Part shown: piece after piece, positions 3,929-5,298 of the stretch | How the letters are laid out: every line of letters starts with the position of its first letter | How positions within the stretch are numbered: the stretch's first letter is position 1 | Source of the DNA: Candidatus Heimdallarchaeota archaeon | GTDB taxonomy: Archaea; Asgardarchaeota; Heimdallarchaeia; JABLTI01 | DNA: 5,298 bases | NCBI GenBank assembly: GCA_030671945.1 | Contig: DAOVHJ010000202.1 | Coordinates: forward strand, 1-5,298 | Direction: 5' to 3' | The notes under the pieces: model-generated | Databases searched by the model: none | What the model was told of the DNA's origin: nothing | Seen by the model: the letters and a program-made list of their open reading frames with translations, nothing else | Position numbers and translations under genes: made by a program

Positions 3929-4889
3929 ATAAAATGATTGCAAGTAAAGTAAAAGTAAGCACAACAATGCCAATTATCACTGCCCAAATAATTATTATCT
4001 GTTTTTTTTCTTTTTTCTTTTCTGCTTTAATTTTATATTCATAATCTTCCATTCTTTGCTCATGATGAGTTAGTGGCTTTGTAGGACTTTGGCTCTCTCT
4101 CGCTCTCTTGTAACGAACATTATATACCTCTGCACCTTTCTTTGTCAAAAAAATTGTTGGAACTCTTTTTGAAGTATCAGTTCTAGTCTTCTTTCTCTTC
4201 ACAAAACCTTTGATAATTAATTGCTCCATAATTTGTTTGAAATTTTGCGGGGTCAAACTAGCTAAACTTGCTCTTTCTTCAAGAGTAAAATTTGATCCCC
4301 CTTTCATCGCAATAGCATCAATAACCCTTAACTCAGTTTTTGTTAGCTTCAATGCATCACCCTTAAAACCAGTAGATCTTTCCCTAGCACTTGTAGTTTT
4401 CTTGGTAATTGCATAGACAACTCTTTCAATATTTGTTTTCTCATCTCTAGTTAAAACTTGCTTTAGTAAATCCTCTTGACAGAGTTTTTCTATAGCCAAA
4501 TGGAACACATTAATAGGAAACTTTGTTTCAGAAACAGATTCATGAATGCTTTCTATAGTATAAAAATCCTCATAGTATTTTTCCTTAATGTATTTCCATA
4601 TATCTATTTTTAATCTGTCAGCTACTATATCAATACCTTTTGGAGTAATTTGATAAGTTTTCTCAGAAACCTCCTGAATTGATCCACCACTTATTAATTT
4701 CTTAATGGTTTCTTCACAAATGGACTCATTAATGTACCAATTTCTAGTAGTTGAATACAGTTCACTAAAATTGTATAACTTTTTAGGATCTTTTGTCATA
4801 TGCTCAAGAAAAAGTTTAGCACATCTCTTACGTTGCCTAGCATAATGTCGACTAGTGGTGGACATAGTACAAACATTTCGTTTTTCCAT
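3927..4889 (-). CDS. Tail-anchored protein with about three winged-helix domains (320 aa)
   Basis: From the ATG at 4889, residues about 20-95 (YNFSELYSTTRNWYINESI..., ending TYQITPKGIDIVADRL), 96-168 (FYTIESIHESVSE..., ending RVVYAITKK) and 180-257 (LTKTELRVIDAIAMKGGSNF..., ending TIFLTKKGAEVYN) each look like a wHTH. The third is clearest, with SLTPQNFKQIMEQLIIKGFV as recognition helix and wing. A Lys-rich linker (about 258-297, KAEKKKEKK) precedes one C-terminal membrane span (298-320, IIIIWAVIIGIVVLTFTLLA), so the DNA-binding part faces the cytoplasm. The frame extends to a GTG at 4943. I prefer 4889 because that GTG lies in sequence matching the ribosome site after the decayed Nudix tail, and a 16-bp palindrome (4921-4936) falls between them. 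An ATG at 4865 is also possible. The product is probably a membrane-tethered regulator. Codons are more AT-rich than in the flanking Nudix and GNAT genes. Confidence 0.85.
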   Translation of the reverse strand: MEKRNVCTMSTTSRHYARQRKRCAKLFLEHMTKDPKKLYNFSELYSTTRNWYINESICEETIKKLISGGSIQEVSEKTYQITPKGIDIVADRLKIDIWKYIKEKYYEDFYTIESIHESVSETKFPINVFHLAIEKLCQEDLLKQVLTRDEKTNIERVVYAITKKTTSARERSTGFKGDALKLTKTELRVIDAIAMKGGSNFTLEERASLASLTPQNFKQIMEQLIIKGFVKRKKTRTDTSKRVPTIFLTKKGAEVYNVRYKRARESQSPTKPLTHHEQRMEDYEYKIKAEKKKEKKQIIIIWAVIIGIVVLTFTLLAIIL

Positions 4890-4920
4890 TGTTAAATTTT
4901 TCTCAGAAGACTCATATCTC

Positions 4921-4936
4921 TTAATTTCGAAATTAA
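4921..4936. promoter_or_regulatory. Perfect 16-bp palindrome upstream of the large wHTH gene
   Basis: TTAATTTCGAAATTAA is identical on both strands. On the minus strand it overlaps a TATA-like TTTAATTT, which would place a start site near 4907, about 18 bases before the ATG at 4889. It lies just beyond the Nudix stop and the end of the Nudix-tail similarity. It is placed like the 13-bp palindrome in front of the other wHTH gene, although the two sequences differ. Confidence 0.45.
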
Positions 4937-4958
4937 ACTTCACTTTGCTGTTTCTTTT

Positions 4959-5298
4959 CTATTTCTTAGTTGACCAGAATGTTCCTTTCTTCTTGAGCCA
5001 TTTCCTGTAATCCCTTATTATTTCCTTATGATCGAATGCTAAATCTAATTCCGGTGCCATTCCCACTTCAAAATCTCCGAAGGATGCTGCATCGTCTCCC
5101 GCATCTAGTTTACATTCATCCTCACAGATGAATACTACTGATCTTGTGTGTTCTCGAGGGTCTATGTTTGGTTTAGAGTAGACTCCCAGTATTTCTTTTA
5201 GCGTTACTTCCACCCCTAATTCTTCCAACATCTCTCGAGTCAATGCTTCCTCTACTGTTTCTCCTTCCTCAACTATCCCTCCTGGGAGTGCCCATGAA
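4959..5298 (-). CDS. Nudix hydrolase (5' partial)
   Basis: The frame is open from the window edge to TAG at 4959, with 112 visible residues. The TTG at 5243 is internal. The first visible residues, SWALPGG, run straight into a complete Nudix box: GGIVEEGETVEEALTREM then LEELGV, fitting G-x5-E-x7-R-E-U-x-E-E-x-G-U. The glutamates of REMLEEL bind the metal for hydrolysis of a nucleoside diphosphate linked to another group. After the box come the usual strands (VTLKEILGVYSKP, TRSVVFICE), an acidic loop (DAGDDAASFGDFEVG) and the C-terminal helix (FDHKEIIRDYRKWLKKKG). The FDHKEII and acidic-loop features resemble ADP-ribose or (d)NTP pyrophosphatase-type members, but the substrate is not fixed by what is visible. 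About 30-40 N-terminal residues lie outside. The last 28 or so codons exist as two further decayed copies at 3772-3859 and 3114-3202. Confidence 0.93.
   Translation of the reverse strand, partial: SWALPGGIVEEGETVEEALTREMLEELGVEVTLKEILGVYSKPNIDPREHTRSVVFICEDECKLDAGDDAASFGDFEVGMAPELDLAFDHKEIIRDYRKWLKKKGTFWSTKK

Noticed and set aside
4210..4416. 68-codon plus-strand frame
   Set aside because: It is antisense to the third wHTH domain of the large tail-anchored protein.
4959..5243. Start of the Nudix gene at the TTG at 5243
   Set aside because: It falls in the middle of the Nudix box. The essential GGxxxxxE half lies upstream in the same open frame.
1..5298. CRISPR array, rRNA, transposase or integrase
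   Set aside because: No regularly spaced short repeats, rRNA-like stretches or recombinase motifs were seen. The only long repeats are the two 155-bp copies and the Nudix tails.

Overview
The window looks like AT-rich archaeal DNA, roughly 30-33% G+C by eye. The support is TATA-like boxes at archaeal spacing (2161-2168, 1646-1653), Shine-Dalgarno sites of the GAGGTGA type (2330-2337; AAGGTGA at 3095-3101 on the minus strand), and a gene content rich in winged-helix (wHTH) proteins, two of them tail-anchored. An Asgard-type or other poorly characterised low-GC archaeon is my best guess, but no marker gene fixes the phylum.

Left part (2-1369, +): the 3' part of a long HTH regulator whose frame stays open to the window edge. 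It seems to repeat an HTH plus ligand-sensor-like domain unit. It converges on a 45-residue secreted Gly-rich peptide (1390-1527, -), which has its own TATA box and an operator-like dyad.

Middle (1654-2343): about 690 bases with no convincing protein gene but several inverted repeats. It ends in a plus-strand promoter (2161-2168) and a leader of about 150 nt. The leader has a hairpin, two helices in pseudoknot order, and a hairpin that masks the ribosome site of a 50-residue CxxC...CxxC zinc-ribbon protein (2344-2496, +). A T-rich hairpin terminator follows; the same bases could encode a 33-residue single-span membrane peptide (2515-2616).

Right part (2600-5298, all -): in transcription order, a Nudix hydrolase (5' end off the window), a tail-anchored protein with about three wHTH domains, a decayed copy of the Nudix 3' end, a second and smaller tail-anchored wHTH protein, another decayed Nudix 3' end, and a GNAT acetyltransferase. 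The simplest reading is that Nudix and GNAT were once neighbours. Two units of 'membrane-tethered wHTH gene + spacer + copy of the Nudix tail' now sit between them. Each wHTH gene has a perfect AT-rich palindrome just upstream, suggesting autoregulation. This cassette-like arrangement is the most unusual thing in the window, followed by the structured leader.
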